DNA from: Scilla litardierei
Taxonomy: Eukaryota; Streptophyta; Magnoliopsida; Asparagales; Asparagaceae
NCBI GenBank assembly: GCA_030789695.1
Contig: CM061141.1
Span: 197,047,689-197,111,688, forward strand
Direction of reading: 5' to 3'
Length of the DNA: 64,000 bases
Part shown: piece after piece, positions 32,750 to 43,657 of the stretch
How the letters are laid out: each line of letters opens with the position of its first letter
Position numbering within the stretch: position 1 is the first letter of the stretch
Position numbers and translations under genes: made by a program
Notes under the pieces: model-generated
The model's database searches: none
What the model was told of the DNA's origin: nothing
Seen by the model: only the letters and a program-made list of their open reading frames with translations

Positions 32750-35192
32750 TGTAGGAGAATATGTGCACATAAGGCAATTTATCCTAGATATATGTCTTGT
32801 TCATACTGTATATGGTACGTATTATTCTAAGTATAAAATCGTTCGTATTAATATACTTAGATAATATCCGTAGACTTATAGTTAGGTCCTTACGTATCTA
32901 GCTGAGATCTCGATTATGAGTAAGTAAGCAACCGAATATAAACATAAGTCTTAAATGGTTCGTGGTCATAGATGTGTCGAGAACTGGATATCGACACATC
33001 GGATAGACCATTGTATCTTAGTCTTACCTTCAGGTAATGATGATCTCATAGTCATTCGACTTAGTGAAGTCGGAGACGAGACACAGGTGCTCATTAGAGA
33101 ATGAGTTCACTGAACGACCACATAAGAGTTATTAAATGGTTAACTTTAACTAAACTGTCTTTAATAACTCTAAGGGTGATGATAGGTTAGCTGGTCCTTA
33201 AGACCTGAAGTCATTTGTACAAACCTGTGAGTGAACGGTGTAGCTTAGACCTATGATCAAGCTTCGAGGCTAGGCATGCTGAAAGATCTTAGGTTGAGCT
33301 ACACCCGAAGCTCTCGAGGCGAGTAGAAGACTAAGATGGGATTCGTCACTTCCGTTAAAGGGAAGTTAGTGTTACAGGCTCAGTACGGTCTTTATGTTAA
33401 TCCTCGACCGGGAGCGTTGTAAGAAGTATAACGCGTATACAATAAAGACCGTAGTATACTGACCAATGTTGTCTAATAGGGTTGACAGTAAACCATACCC
33501 TAGGCCAACATAAACACAGTCGTGACGAAGGGACTACGGCTAACGAAGTTCATCACTGACACAGCCAATGTAAACCCAATGATGCTTTTTTCAAAGGATC
33601 GATCACGTTATGATGATTCTGAAACAGGGGCGACAGCTACTGCTCGTAGTGACCGTCGTCTAGGGGTTCCGAGCCCCAACCTATAGTAAGGTCAGGCTGT
33701 AGGGTCTCACTCCGAGTAGTGTTCGTGTCTTAGTAATAGGAAGATTAATTGAGAGAAAATCATTCGATGATATTCACAAGTCATGTTGTGAAAGTTAGTC
33801 GCAATAGAAATAGGGACAAAACGTTGCATTTGATGCAAACCAAAGATTAAACGTGTCGTAAATTGGTTACGACAAATTTAGTGGGAAAAAACATGTTGAA
33901 AAGGGTTACCTGGATGACGAGATCGTCCCGGTCTAAACATAGGTTCGAACCGTGTCCAAATCGGAGCTCAAACGAGTCCGGAAACGCGAAAACGGTCCAA
34001 GTAGAAGTGGGTGAGACCCACTGGGCTAAAAAGCCCATAGGCAAGGCAAACGGGCACAGCCTGCTGGCTGCAGCGGGTGCACACCCACTGCACAGCGGGT
34101 GCAGCCCGCTACAGCAGCGGGCGTGGCCTGCTGCTGCAGCAGGCCAGCGCCCTCTGATGCAGCGGGCGCGGCATGCTGCATGCAGCGGGCCAACGCCCGC
34201 TGCAGGCAGGCGCTGCCCGCTGCGGCAGCGGGCCAGCGCCCGCTGCGTATAGCGGGCACGGCCCACTGCGGCAGCGGGCGCACGCCCGCTGCCCAGCGGG
34301 CGTGCGGCCCGCATTTGCCCCCCTTGGGCGGGCGCGCCCGCAAAGCTTAGCGGGCGCGCCCACAACTTAAGTCATTTTAGGGTTTTTTTGAAAACCCAAA
34401 TGACGGCTACGGATTTTGATAATTTTCTCAACTTTGAGCAATTGTTTGAGGGGTCAAACGAAGTCGAAATTCGTCGCCACCGGTTCATACGCGTTCACCA
34501 TTCGAAGCTTTTCGAATTGATAGCTTGTTTGGTGTCTGAAGTTTAATGTGCAAGGAGAATTAATTAGTTAAAGTTAGCCTTTATGAAAAGCTCACTTTAA
34601 CTTGAAATCAAGCCAAATTGGCTTAATTGATTTTTCTCCCTCTTGCGGAATGTCCCACATTGCTCGCAACGAGAGAGTGAGTGCCGACTCCCTATATAAA
34701 TAGGGGTGCACTCTCCTCGTTGAAAAACACATCAAGCCATCGATCGAGTAGCTCCAGATTTTTAGAGCAAGCTCGATCGGCGACTAAATTCTCTCTCTCT
34801 CTTCCTGTTCTCCGGAGTAGTCCTAACAAGACTACGAAGGGGGTTTGGATTCTTGATCCAGACGTCTAAGACGCGGGTTCTTCTCAAGTGAAACTTTCTA
34901 CCGCGTGTGATCGGCTCAGAGGCGAAAGTCAGCTCGGGCGGATCGGTGCGTGGGTGCGAGGCGGCTCAGGCGGATCGAGTCAAAGCGGCTCGGCTACGAG
35001 GAGCTTTTGAAGACGGTGCGGTACATCTTGCCTGCTCCAGGGCCAAGATTCCGGGTAAGTAGTTAAGTAATTTGTAGTGTAGATTTAATTAGCCACTTTA
35101 GAGTAGATCCCTCTTGGGGTGGTCAGATCCACCCCAAGTTGGCATAGATCGGGCTAGGTTCTGGCTCCCCAGAGCCTAGCTAAATAGTTTAG
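32750..35192 (+). repeat. 3' LTR of element F, first part (before insertion B)
   Basis: Direct copy of 26346 onward. The GC-rich array is expanded (about 34050-34370) compared with the 5' LTR. TATATAAATA is at 34693-34702. The LTR is cut by B after TTTAG (35188-35192). Confidence 0.9.
34050..34370. repeat. GC-rich palindromic tandem array in the F 3' LTR
   Basis: Irregular repeats of GCAGCGGGC and its complement GCCCGCTGC, about twice the length of the corresponding array in the 5' LTR (27645-27800). Long open frames on both strands here (Ala/Arg/Pro-rich) are by-products of the repeat. Confidence 0.8.
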
Positions 35193-35476
35193 TGACCGGC
35201 GCCCCGTTTACGGTTTGGGCGCGGTGTCGTTTTACCGCAAGTGCACAGTTAGTGTAGGGTGCGGGTTTATCGAACTCAGGGAGGTGGATGGATTGAGTGG
35301 CTACTAGCCTCGCCTAGGTCGTGTGCTAGCTACGCAGATGATGTGGGTGGAAGTGTAGAAATAGAAGAAAGAAATGAAAAAGACACGAAATGAATCCCCG
35401 CTAACACGGGCTAGAGCACTCATGACACTTGGCATTTGACTTGACCCAGGGTGAGACATTGCCCCAAAAGGTGGTA

Positions 35477-35581
35477 CCTAGCGTCCATGGCCCGATATTC
35501 CGGTCGGTGCCAAGCACGCTAGGCCTGCCCGGTTCCAGACGGTGGGCATTCACATTTCCATTAACACCTTCCGCAACCGGG
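35477..35581 (-). promoter_or_regulatory. Two conserved hairpins in the B LTR
   Basis: Hairpin II: arms CCTAGCGT/ACGCTAGG and TGGC/GCCA around the loop ACCGACCGGAATATCGG (element sense). Hairpin I: arms CCCGGTT/AACCGGG and GGTG/CACC around a loop matching that of A and D in most positions. Stems differ from A and D while loops are kept. The right LTR repeats the pair at about 40876-40980. Confidence 0.65.
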
Positions 35582-36311
35582 AGCATTAAGGCCACAATGA
35601 TATCTCCCAACACTTCGTCCAAGCCGCTCCCGCGCGCTAGGACTCGATGTCTACGCTGGGGGCGTGAGCTATGGCTAGGGAGTCAACCGCCAAGTTTATT
35701 CCCCATTGGCCCGACGGTCAAAGGCGGTCTTTCTCCCGCCGATGACAATGAAACACCCCCGCGTAACCTTAATGGCCAAATAGGTCGAATGTGATTTCTA
35801 GCAATACATCGAAGCGGATCTTGACTGGACAAGCACCGGACCCCAATCCCCAACACATCTAGTGTGTTGTCATACGAATTGGACTCAGATTGCTAGAAAT
35901 CCCCATTGACACATTTCATCGAGCACATGCCATGCAACCAAGTCAAATGAAACAACCAAGCATCAATCCTACCCTAACCCGTATTAGGGTTCATCAACAC
36001 TACTCCATGGTGAGAAACATAAAAACAAGCAAAACAAATAACATACAAACATTTACCATAGAGCAAAATGAAAACAACACAATACAATAGAAAATGAGAG
36101 AAGAAAAATACTTATCTTGATTCGAATCCAACAATCCGGTACAAGATTTATTGAGCAAAGACCTAATCTAATATACCCTAAGCCTCCCAACAAAGGGGCT
36201 GAAAAAGCCCTAAAAACTAGAGGAGAATCCCCCCAAGTTGTGCCCCCAACCTCTATTTATAAACCCCTCAAAAACCCTCTTGGGTCGGGTTCAGAACTGT
36301 CAAAAAAAGCC

Positions 36312-36937
36312 CACCCGATCTGGTGGAAACTCACCCGATCGGGTGGGATAAACAGAGAGTTCAAATCCGCAGAAACAGATCTCACCCGGTCGGTTGATAA
36401 GTCAACCGATCGGGTGAAATGAAATTCCAGACTGCAGCCAGTTTCAGTACATAGCTGCGCTCAGAAAATTCCAGAAAAATCTAGAAAAATCGGATTTGGG
36501 CATGCGACCTATCGTTGGAAAGCTAACGACGATGCCGACGCTAGAAAAATAAGAGATCACCCAAAATCCTTCTAGAATAATAGCAGAATGAGCAGTGGTG
36601 CGCAAAAGGGGACGAAAAGGCCACCCGATCGGTTGAAATGTCAACCGATCGGGTGTGCGGCTTGTTGCTTCGGCCGTCGCCTTCGGGAGCATCAACCGGG
36701 CGCAGAGGAGAGCGGGTGGAGTGATCGGGTCGTCCTTTGGAGGAATCGGCTACAGATGAACCGATCGGGTGAAGGTCACCCGATCGGTTGGAATTCAGCT
36801 CCATTTTCCCGAGAACTCTGTTGGGATGAACCGGTCGGCGAACCGATCGGTTGACCTTGCGCTTCGCTCCCGCTTCAGTCCGGGTCGGACACGCATGCAT
36901 CACCCGATCGGTTGGCTGTGTCCAACCGATCGGGTGG
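36312..36937. repeat. CCGATCGG palindrome array in the B LTR
   Basis: About a dozen sites such as CACCCGATCGGGTG, many in facing pairs (for example 36621-36656). The right LTR copy is at about 41711-42346. The array lies upstream of the TATA-like box in the element's orientation. Confidence 0.8.
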
Positions 36938-37192
36938 GGGCTGAAAAATGGCAATCTTGGTTGTTTGACCCCCTGGATCACGCGTGACTCCTCCCGTTGC
37001 TTCGGGGACTCAGAATATCGTCGTTTTATGTCCCAAATGCTGTAAATTCCTACAAATATACAAAAAACATGGAAAAGTGAAAGAAAACAAGAAAATACAA
37101 GAAAGCACGAGAAAACGAATAAAAGACGACGGAAAATACGGAGAAACGCGGAAGAAAACGTGCGCAAATATATGAAATATAAACGCACGTCA

Positions 37193-39057
37193 AAATCCCT
37201 CAAGCTGAACTCTTCCTCGTCCTCGAGGAAGACGAGTGAGAGTAGGAGCTCGGAGGGAGAAAATAGAGAGAAAGAGAGAAAAAGAAAACTCTATACCCTA
37301 GATCGCCCGTCAGGGCCAACAAAGTCAAAAACGACACACCAAGCAAGCAAACACCAAATCACATCACTAAACTAAGGAATACAAGTCCAGACAAATGCCG
37401 TGGGCCCACGGGGTGAAGCGCGAGTGAGTGTGGTCGTGTGTTAGCAAACGGTGTCACCATCTACATTGTGCAATAAAGCTCGATATACACAAATCCAGGA
37501 AACGACCCAAATACCGATTCGAATTTGAAATTGGGGTGAATATTAGCTCAAGCATGCATAAGACGAGTATAAGAATAGAAGCGTATCATGCATCGGGGAC
37601 TCCAAAACTAGGGTTAAGGAAATCACACCAATATGTCGAGATACTAGCTAAAAAGTTCCCACGCCAAGTGTTTTCGAAAACGATGGGGGTTGAGATGATG
37701 TGGAGTAGAACACTCGGTGCAAATTCTCGCCTTCCCTTTATTCTCGGCAAGTAGGAAAAAATATTCACACGGGAATTTTTTTGGGTTTTGGGTATTTGTA
37801 TTTTTTTTGGATTTAGGGCTATACAAAATTTTTCTTTTCTTTTCTTTTTGGGTTTTTCTTTTCTTCTCTTTTTTTGGATTTTTGGGATATTGGTCATACA
37901 CATGTGTACTCTCCTAAGTGGGAGAACGGTACACGACGAGGGGATTTGCACCAAGTAAAACAAAAAAGAAATCGGAATCTAAACACTTGGGCAAAGGAAA
38001 CTATTCTCGCTAATTAGAGCCTGGGCTAAATGGGTTATCCTAGTCCTTAATTGTGGAATCCCGACACATGCGAAATGAAGTATACGATATATATAGCATG
38101 CATATAGAAGCAGACATTAGAAGCAAATACCGCATATTCAATATCGAAGCATGATAATCTAGGGGTCAACCAAGGGTAGGTATATAGATCAAAATCACAA
38201 AGTAGAAGCACTCCAAACAGCTAGGCACGACGCACGACTCACAAAAAGCTAAGTGGACCCGCGATGCATGAAATGCAAGAGGACTCGATATCCTATGGTT
38301 AGTGAATGTGATTATCGAAGCCGTGCAAGGTGTGCGTGTGATTTTCGTGGCAATTCATCATAGGGTTCATCTCTAGGAGAAAGAGATAAAAAGAAGAAAA
38401 GAAAAAGAAAAAGAAAAACATGGAGAAAAACGACTCAAATAACGAAGAAAAAGAGACAAATGACGCACGAAGTGCGACTCCCCCAAGCTAAAACTTGCAT
38501 TGTCCTCAATGCAATAGTAGTGAATACGGGAGGGCAATGAAAATGGGGGGGGGGGAGTTACGCACCGACACAAAAAATGAAAAACACGAAAAATACACGA
38601 ACGAAACAGGAAAATAAAGAAAAAGAAACATACAGAATAAAAGATATAAAACGCAACGAAGGACTCAAAGACACAAACACACGACAACGACACACGAAAA
38701 CATGCACACAAAAGTCGATTTCCCCCAAGCTGAACATGACAATGCTAGCAAAATGATATGATCAATGTGATGCAGAAAATGCTAGGAGAAAATCGGAAAA
38801 GAAAGAAATCAGAAAGCAGGAGAGATAGTCTGCTCGTTCTCCTCGGAAGAGGATGTGGGGTGAAATGATAGAAGGGCACGACATGAAGGGTTATTAAGAT
38901 GCAAAAGCAAATCCTAGATACGCTCCCCTCGCTAATGAGAGGAGACAAGATTATTCAAATCTAAACTAGAAAGCGGTAAATTTTTACACTACTGGATTAG
39001 GATACACCTGAGCATAGGTGGATCCAAGATCTGGAGTGGGGCAGGTAGCTGCTCTAA
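37193..39057 (-). other. 3' non-coding region of element B
   Basis: Polypurine tract next to the LTR (37193-37207, an interrupted variant TTGAGGGATTT), with further TCCCCCAAGCT copies at 38479-38489 and 38721-38731. A low-complexity AAAAACCC/GGGTTTTT stretch lies at 37780-37890 and a G run at about 38546. A T-rich open frame on the minus strand (38373-38711) matches those of A and D. Confidence 0.7.
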
Positions 39058-40347
39058 CTACTCCTTCTGTGGCTCCACCAGAAGCGCTGTGCCACGTGTG
39101 CCAATGGACCCAAGCAATGCACCTCCAAGCATCCCTCGTAGGTGTCCACCTGTGACCTGCAAAGGATGAGGTGCATTAGTCCATGGCAAGAAATTATTTC
39201 CCGAAATAAATGTATCCCAGAGATAATCGTCAACATAAGATGGAAAAATAATAAACGAGTGACGAATACTCCCTGAGAATGGGTCACTATCCTCTGTACT
39301 AGTGACGACCAAATTCTCGCTCTCCATGAGAAGTGGCTCTCCAGGTAGTGACGCACCGCAGCATACCTCAAGGGAAGTAGATCCTGTGTCCTGCGAGAGA
39401 TATGGCGTGTCAAAAATATATGAGTCTAAAGAAATAGGACGTGAAAAGCGAGACTCAAATGTGGAGTGAGAGTGCGTATGAAAATCTCCCTGAATAGGGG
39501 CAATATGCTCAAGTAGATGCTCAGCCGCAGAAGAAGTGGAGTGTGACGGTAGAGGTAGATGTGGCTCGGGCTCCATCAAGTGGATGATCGTATCCAAGCC
39601 CTCATGCACATCCTCCTCGACGATATGCTCATGCTCCTCCATCTGCCCGATGTCCTGAATTACATCCTCATGGTTGACCACCGACCAAGGAGGAAGCTGT
39701 GACAAAGATGGCTCTGGAGGTGGATGTGGAGCGGACCCCTCGTATGTGGTCGTGGTGTCCTCGTCCTCACGCACATCCTCCTCGCCGGTATGCATAATCT
39801 CTGTAAACTCCTCAGTGCTCTCATAGGACTCATGTGGGGTACCCAAATCAAGACAAGAAATCTCTCCCACAGATCCTAGATAAATCTCCACATCCTCACT
39901 ATCATCATCAAAAAATGCTTCGTCATCCAAGTGGTAGTGATGGAAAAATGGGGTATCGGCTTGAGATGTGTCTATGGTGGCCGATGGCATGGTGGTCTCA
40001 ACCATGAAAGTGGGTATATCCTCTCCTTCATCACCTCTCCTCGGTGTCGGCTCGGTGATTGGTACCATTAAGTTTTGTAATATTTGGCCTTGGTTAAACA
40101 TGGCACTTTCAAGGAGAGACACGAGGCTTGATTCTTCTTGTGTTTGTGGAGGGGTATAAGGTTGAGGAAATGGATGGGAGGTGTTTGGGCTAAGGTTGTG
40201 GGAAAATGTTTGGCCTTGGGGTGGGGGGGCTCTCAAGCGTAAATGGGCAATCATAATACACGTGCCCGCCGTCCCACAAGTCTCACAAACCACAAATGAA
40301 TAGGGATCGTAGCCTCCCATCTGAGCATCGAAATCTGATCTCCACAT
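39058..40347 (-). CDS. Unknown 429-residue protein, only gene of element B
   Basis: Intact frame from ATG 40347 (MWRSDFDAQMGGYDPYSFVV) to a stop at 39058, placed where gag normally begins, about 220 bp from the primer site. I do not recognise the family. Near the start is a Cys-rich patch CETCGTAGTCIMIAH that could be a degenerate zinc finger. The next part is Pro/Gln-rich, and residues about 100-330 are strongly acidic (for example DDEAFFDDDSEDVEIYLGS) with many His and Ser. The end is more hydrophobic (LRGMLGGALLGSIGTRGTAL). There is no gag signature, protease or transmembrane segment I can defend. A frame this long without a stop in a decaying locus suggests recent selection or recent insertion. 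Confidence 0.7.
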   Translation of the reverse strand: MWRSDFDAQMGGYDPYSFVVCETCGTAGTCIMIAHLRLRAPPPQGQTFSHNLSPNTSHPFPQPYTPPQTQEESSLVSLLESAMFNQGQILQNLMVPITEPTPRRGDEGEDIPTFMVETTMPSATIDTSQADTPFFHHYHLDDEAFFDDDSEDVEIYLGSVGEISCLDLGTPHESYESTEEFTEIMHTGEEDVREDEDTTTTYEGSAPHPPPEPSLSQLPPWSVVNHEDVIQDIGQMEEHEHIVEEDVHEGLDTIIHLMEPEPHLPLPSHSTSSAAEHLLEHIAPIQGDFHTHSHSTFESRFSRPISLDSYIFDTPYLSQDTGSTSLEVCCGASLPGEPLLMESENLVVTSTEDSDPFSGSIRHSFIIFPSYVDDYLWDTFISGNNFLPWTNAPHPLQVTGGHLRGMLGGALLGSIGTRGTALLVEPQKE

Positions 40348-40567
40348 GGCAATATCAAAGATACGTGGACAACAAAAATAAGAAAACTAGAGAGGAGCGT
40401 CAATAGTACAAGAGAATAACAAAAGATAAAATAATGGTGGGGGAAAATTTTCTTGGTTATTGAATATATTTTTTAAAAAAAATTAAAAAAAAAGAAAAAG
40501 AAATTTTTTTTGTGTTTTAATGCGTAGTCTAACGAACCCAGGCTAAGCTAATATCAAACCGAAGGCC

Positions 40568-40585
40568 TCCCCGGCAACGGCGCCA
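40568..40585 (-). other. Primer binding site of element B, tRNA-Asp type
   Basis: TGGCGCCGTTGCCGGGGA on the minus strand, six bases from the LTR end, the same 18-mer as in E and D. Confidence 0.9.
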
Positions 40586-40591
40586 AAAACT

Positions 40592-42601
40592 TGACCGGCG
40601 CCCCGTTTACGGTTTGGGCGCGGTGTCGTTTTACCGCAAGTGCACGGTTAGTGTAGGGTGCGGGTTTATCGAACTCAGGGAGGTGGATGGCTTGAGTGGC
40701 TACTAGCCTCGCCTAGGTCGTGTGCTAGCTACACGGATGATGTGGGTGGAAGTGTAGAAATAGAAGAAAGAAATGAAAAAGACACGAAATGAATCCCCGC
40801 TAACACGGGCTAGAGCACTCATGACACTTGGCATTTGACTTGACCCAGGGTGAGACATTGCCCCAAAAGGTGGTACCTAGCGTCCATGGCCCGATATTCC
40901 GGTCGATGCCAAGCACGCTAGGCCTACCCGGTTCCGGACGGTGGGCATTCCCATGTCCATTAACACCTTCCGCAACCGGGAGCATTAAGGCCACAATGAT
41001 ATCTCCCAACACTTCATCCAAGCCGCTCCCGCGCGCTAGGACTCGATGTCTACGCTGGGGGCATGAGCTATGGCTAGGGAGTCAACAGCCAAGTTTATTC
41101 CCCCTTGGCCCGATGGTCAAAGGCGGTCTTTCTCCCGCCGATGACAATGAAACACCCCCGCGTAACCCTAATGGCCAAATAGGTCGAATGTGATTTCTAG
41201 CAATACATCGAAGCATATCTTGACTGGACAAGCACCGGACCCCAATCCCCAACACATCTAGTGTGTTGCCATACGAATTGGACTCAGATTGCTAGAAATC
41301 CCCATTGACACATTTCATCGAGCACATGCCATGCAACCAAGTCAAATGAAACAACCAAGCATCAATCCTACCCTAACCCGTATTAGGGTTCATCAACACT
41401 ACTCCATGGTGAGAAACATAAAAACAAGCAAAACAAATAACATACAAACATTCACCATAGAGCAAAATGAAAACAACACAATACAATAGAAAATGAGAGA
41501 AGAAAAATACTTATCTTGATTCGAATCCAACAATCCGGTACAAGATTTATTGAGCAAAGCCCTAATCTAATCTACCCTAAGCCTCCCAACAAAGGGGCTG
41601 AAAAAGCCCTAAAAACTAGAGGAGAATCCCCCCAAGTTGTGCCCCCAACCTCTATTTATAAACCCCTCAAAAACCCTCTTGGGTCGGGTTCAGAACTGTC
41701 AAAAAAAGCCCACCCGATCGGGTGGAAACTCACCCGATCGGGTGGGATAAACAGAGAGTTCAAATCCACAGAAACAGATCTCACCCGGTCGGTTGACAAG
41801 TCAATCGATCGGGTGAAATGAAATTCCAGACTGCAGCCAGTTTCAGCACATAGCTGCGCTCAAAAAACTCCAGAAAAATCTAGAAAAATCGGATTTGGGC
41901 ATGCGACCTATCGTTGGAAAGCTAACGACGATGCCGACGCTAGAAAAATAAGAGATCACCCAAAATCCTTCTGGAATAATAGCTGATCTTCAATGAATGA
42001 GCAGCGGTGCGCAAAAGGGGACGAAAAGGCCACCCGATCGGTTGAAATGTCAACCGATCGGGTGAGCGGGTTGTTGCTTCGGCCATCGCCTTCGAGAGCA
42101 TCAACCGGGCGTAGAGGAGAGCGGGTGGAGTTATCGGGTCGTCCTTCGGAGGAATCGGCTACAGATGAACCGATCGGGTGAAGGTCACCCGATCGGTTGG
42201 AATTCAGCTCCATTTTCCCGAGAACTCTGTTGGGATGAACCGGTCGGCGAACCGATCGGTTGACCTTGCGCTTCGCTCCCGCTTCAGTCCGGGTCGGACA
42301 CGCATGCATCACCCGATCGGTTGGCTGTGTCCAACCGCTCGGGTGGGGGCTGAAAAATGGGAATCTTGGTCGTTTGACCCCCTGGATCACGCGTGACTCC
42401 TCCCATTGCTCCGGGGACTCAGAATATCGTCGTTTTATGTCCCAAATGCTGTAAATTCCTGCAAATATACAAAAAACATGGAAAAGTGAAAGAAAACAAG
42501 AAAATACAAGAAATCACGAGAAAACGAATAAAAGACGGCGGAAAATACGGAGAAACACGGAAGAAAACGTGCGCAAATATATGAAATATAAACGCACGTC
42601 A
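40592..42601 (-). repeat. Right (5') LTR of element B
   Basis: 2010 bp, direct copy of 35193-37192 with the same TATA-like box (about 41652-41660), hairpins and CCGATCGG array. It ends ACGTCA at 42601, followed by the duplicated TTTAG. Confidence 0.9.
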
Positions 42602-42718
42602 TTTAGCTAGTCTGGAAATTTTGAACTTCCGTTTTCTGCTGCGCATTCGTGCCTCTGTGGTCCGTTCGACTTAGGACGGACACAGATCCGAGCTCTGGGG
42701 TCCGCCAGAACCCCAACA
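42602..42718 (+). repeat. 3' LTR of element F, last part (after insertion B)
   Basis: Continues the F LTR from the duplicated TTTAG to AACCCCAACA, matching 28631-28747 of the 5' LTR. TACAT (42719-42723) follows as the target duplication of F. Confidence 0.9.
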
Positions 42719-42723
42719 TACAT

Positions 42724-43657
42724 ATCATGGACGATCGCAATGCAAATATATAATTACGTACGAAATACGTATGTATAGAAACATGCCATTACATCCTACT
42801 CATCTTATTAAAATTTCCTCCTCGAAATTTCTTAAGTTAGGTAATGATCGAGGGAATGCCTGATAGATGATTCATGAAATTGATATCACAACATCAAGTC
42901 AGCAAGAGACATATAGAGGAATGAAAACTTCAGAATTAAAAAGATCTAAGATTGAAACAACTACAATCAAAACGACACCTAGGATGTGACAAAGCAAAGA
43001 TGGATGATTTTATGGTATAAACCATTAATATGACAATGTCATCATTCGTCACTGGCTCGTCGTCCCTAACTTCCTTGACAAACATGGAGTAAGTTTGGTG
43101 CCGACTGTGTTCGGGTTTGGCCTGCTGGGGAACTTGACACTGAGGAGCCAAAGGTGGTCCTGACGCTACCATAGCTTAAGTCACTGGGTTGTTAGTGCGA
43201 CGAGGGCAGTTCCTTACAGTATGGTCAGGTGCCCACACACTAAACACTGAGTCAACAATACACGACAATCCTTCTTGACATGCCCCGATCAGTTACAGTG
43301 GTGACACACCATAGTAGATCTGGAGTCAACTGGAGTTGTAGTCTTCTTGAAGTTGATAGTCTAAGTTGGTCGAAGCTAATTCCTGGCTAGTTCCATAGGG
43401 CGCTTGCTTCCTCCAGTTTGAAGTTCCTTCTTACGCTTCATGATGAGCTCGTGCTTCCTAGCAGTATCCAACACTTCCTAATGAGTGGTCGGATTCGTCG
43501 AAGATATCGAAGCTTGAATATCCAGGTCTAAGTCAAGGAGATATTGATATGCACGGTCTTCGAAATCTTCTACCAGATGTGGAGCGAATCGACTAAGCAT
43601 AGAAAACTTTGCTTCGTATTCGTCAACAGTCCGAGTGCCCTATTCGAGGTTGACGAA
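42724..43657 (-). pseudogene. gag: Gypsy element H: inner end of 3' LTR, and gag C-terminal half
   Basis: The H 3' LTR begins (minus strand) TGTAATGGCATGTTTC at 42793, with a purine-rich tract before it, closely resembling the C junction TGTAACGGCCTGTTTC. Upstream on the minus strand, gag is readable with several stops: TVDEYEAKFSMLSRFAPHL, DRAYQYLLDLDLD, TARKHELIMKRKKELQ, and a CCHC knuckle CHHC-x4-H-x4-C (about 43270-43312) with an internal stop. Gag would bind RNA and form particles. Only about 500 bp separate the knuckle from the LTR, so protease, RT and integrase are absent. The gag frame is interrupted by D at ACGAA (43653-43657) and continues at 54099. Confidence 0.75.

Larger units (their letters stand above)
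35193..37192 (-). repeat. Left (3') LTR of element B
   Basis: 2000 bp, TGACCGG to ACGTCA on the plus strand. Hairpin II (35477-35523) and hairpin I (35528-35581) are followed by a TATA-like TATAAATAG on the minus strand (36253-36261) and the CCGATCGG array (36312-36937). The LTR pair differs by scattered substitutions and a roughly 10-bp indel near 36585. Confidence 0.9.
35193..42601 (-). mobile_element. Athila-like non-autonomous element B with a single unknown ORF
   Basis: LTRs of about 2.0 kb (35193-37192 and 40592-42601) enclose 3.4 kb. Ends are TGACCGG and ACGTCA, with a perfect 5-bp duplication TTTAG at 35188-35192 and 42602-42606 inside the 3' LTR of F. The tRNA-Asp primer site is at 40568-40585 on the minus strand. 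There is no gag-pol; the only gene is the 429-residue frame at 39058-40347. The 3' region is shared with A and D, so B is a relative that lost both the polyprotein and the env-position gene. Confidence 0.92.
26346..42718 (+). mobile_element. Ty1/copia-type element F with gag only, interrupted by element B
   Basis: LTRs begin TGTAGGAGAATATG and end AACCCCAACA, and the element is flanked by TACAT (26341-26345 and 42719-42723). A tRNA-Met-type primer site follows the 5' LTR and AAGTGGGAGA precedes the 3' LTR. Without B the element is about 9 kb. The internal region has one gene, gag; the 1.2 kb after it is too short for protease, integrase and RT, and none is seen. It fits the gag-only non-autonomous class described as TR-GAG. 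It lies in the 3' LTR of element H. Confidence 0.9.

Noticed and set aside
33847..34365. Ala/Arg-rich open frames in the F LTR
   Set aside because: By-product of the GCAGCGGGC repeat; open on both strands and in several frames.
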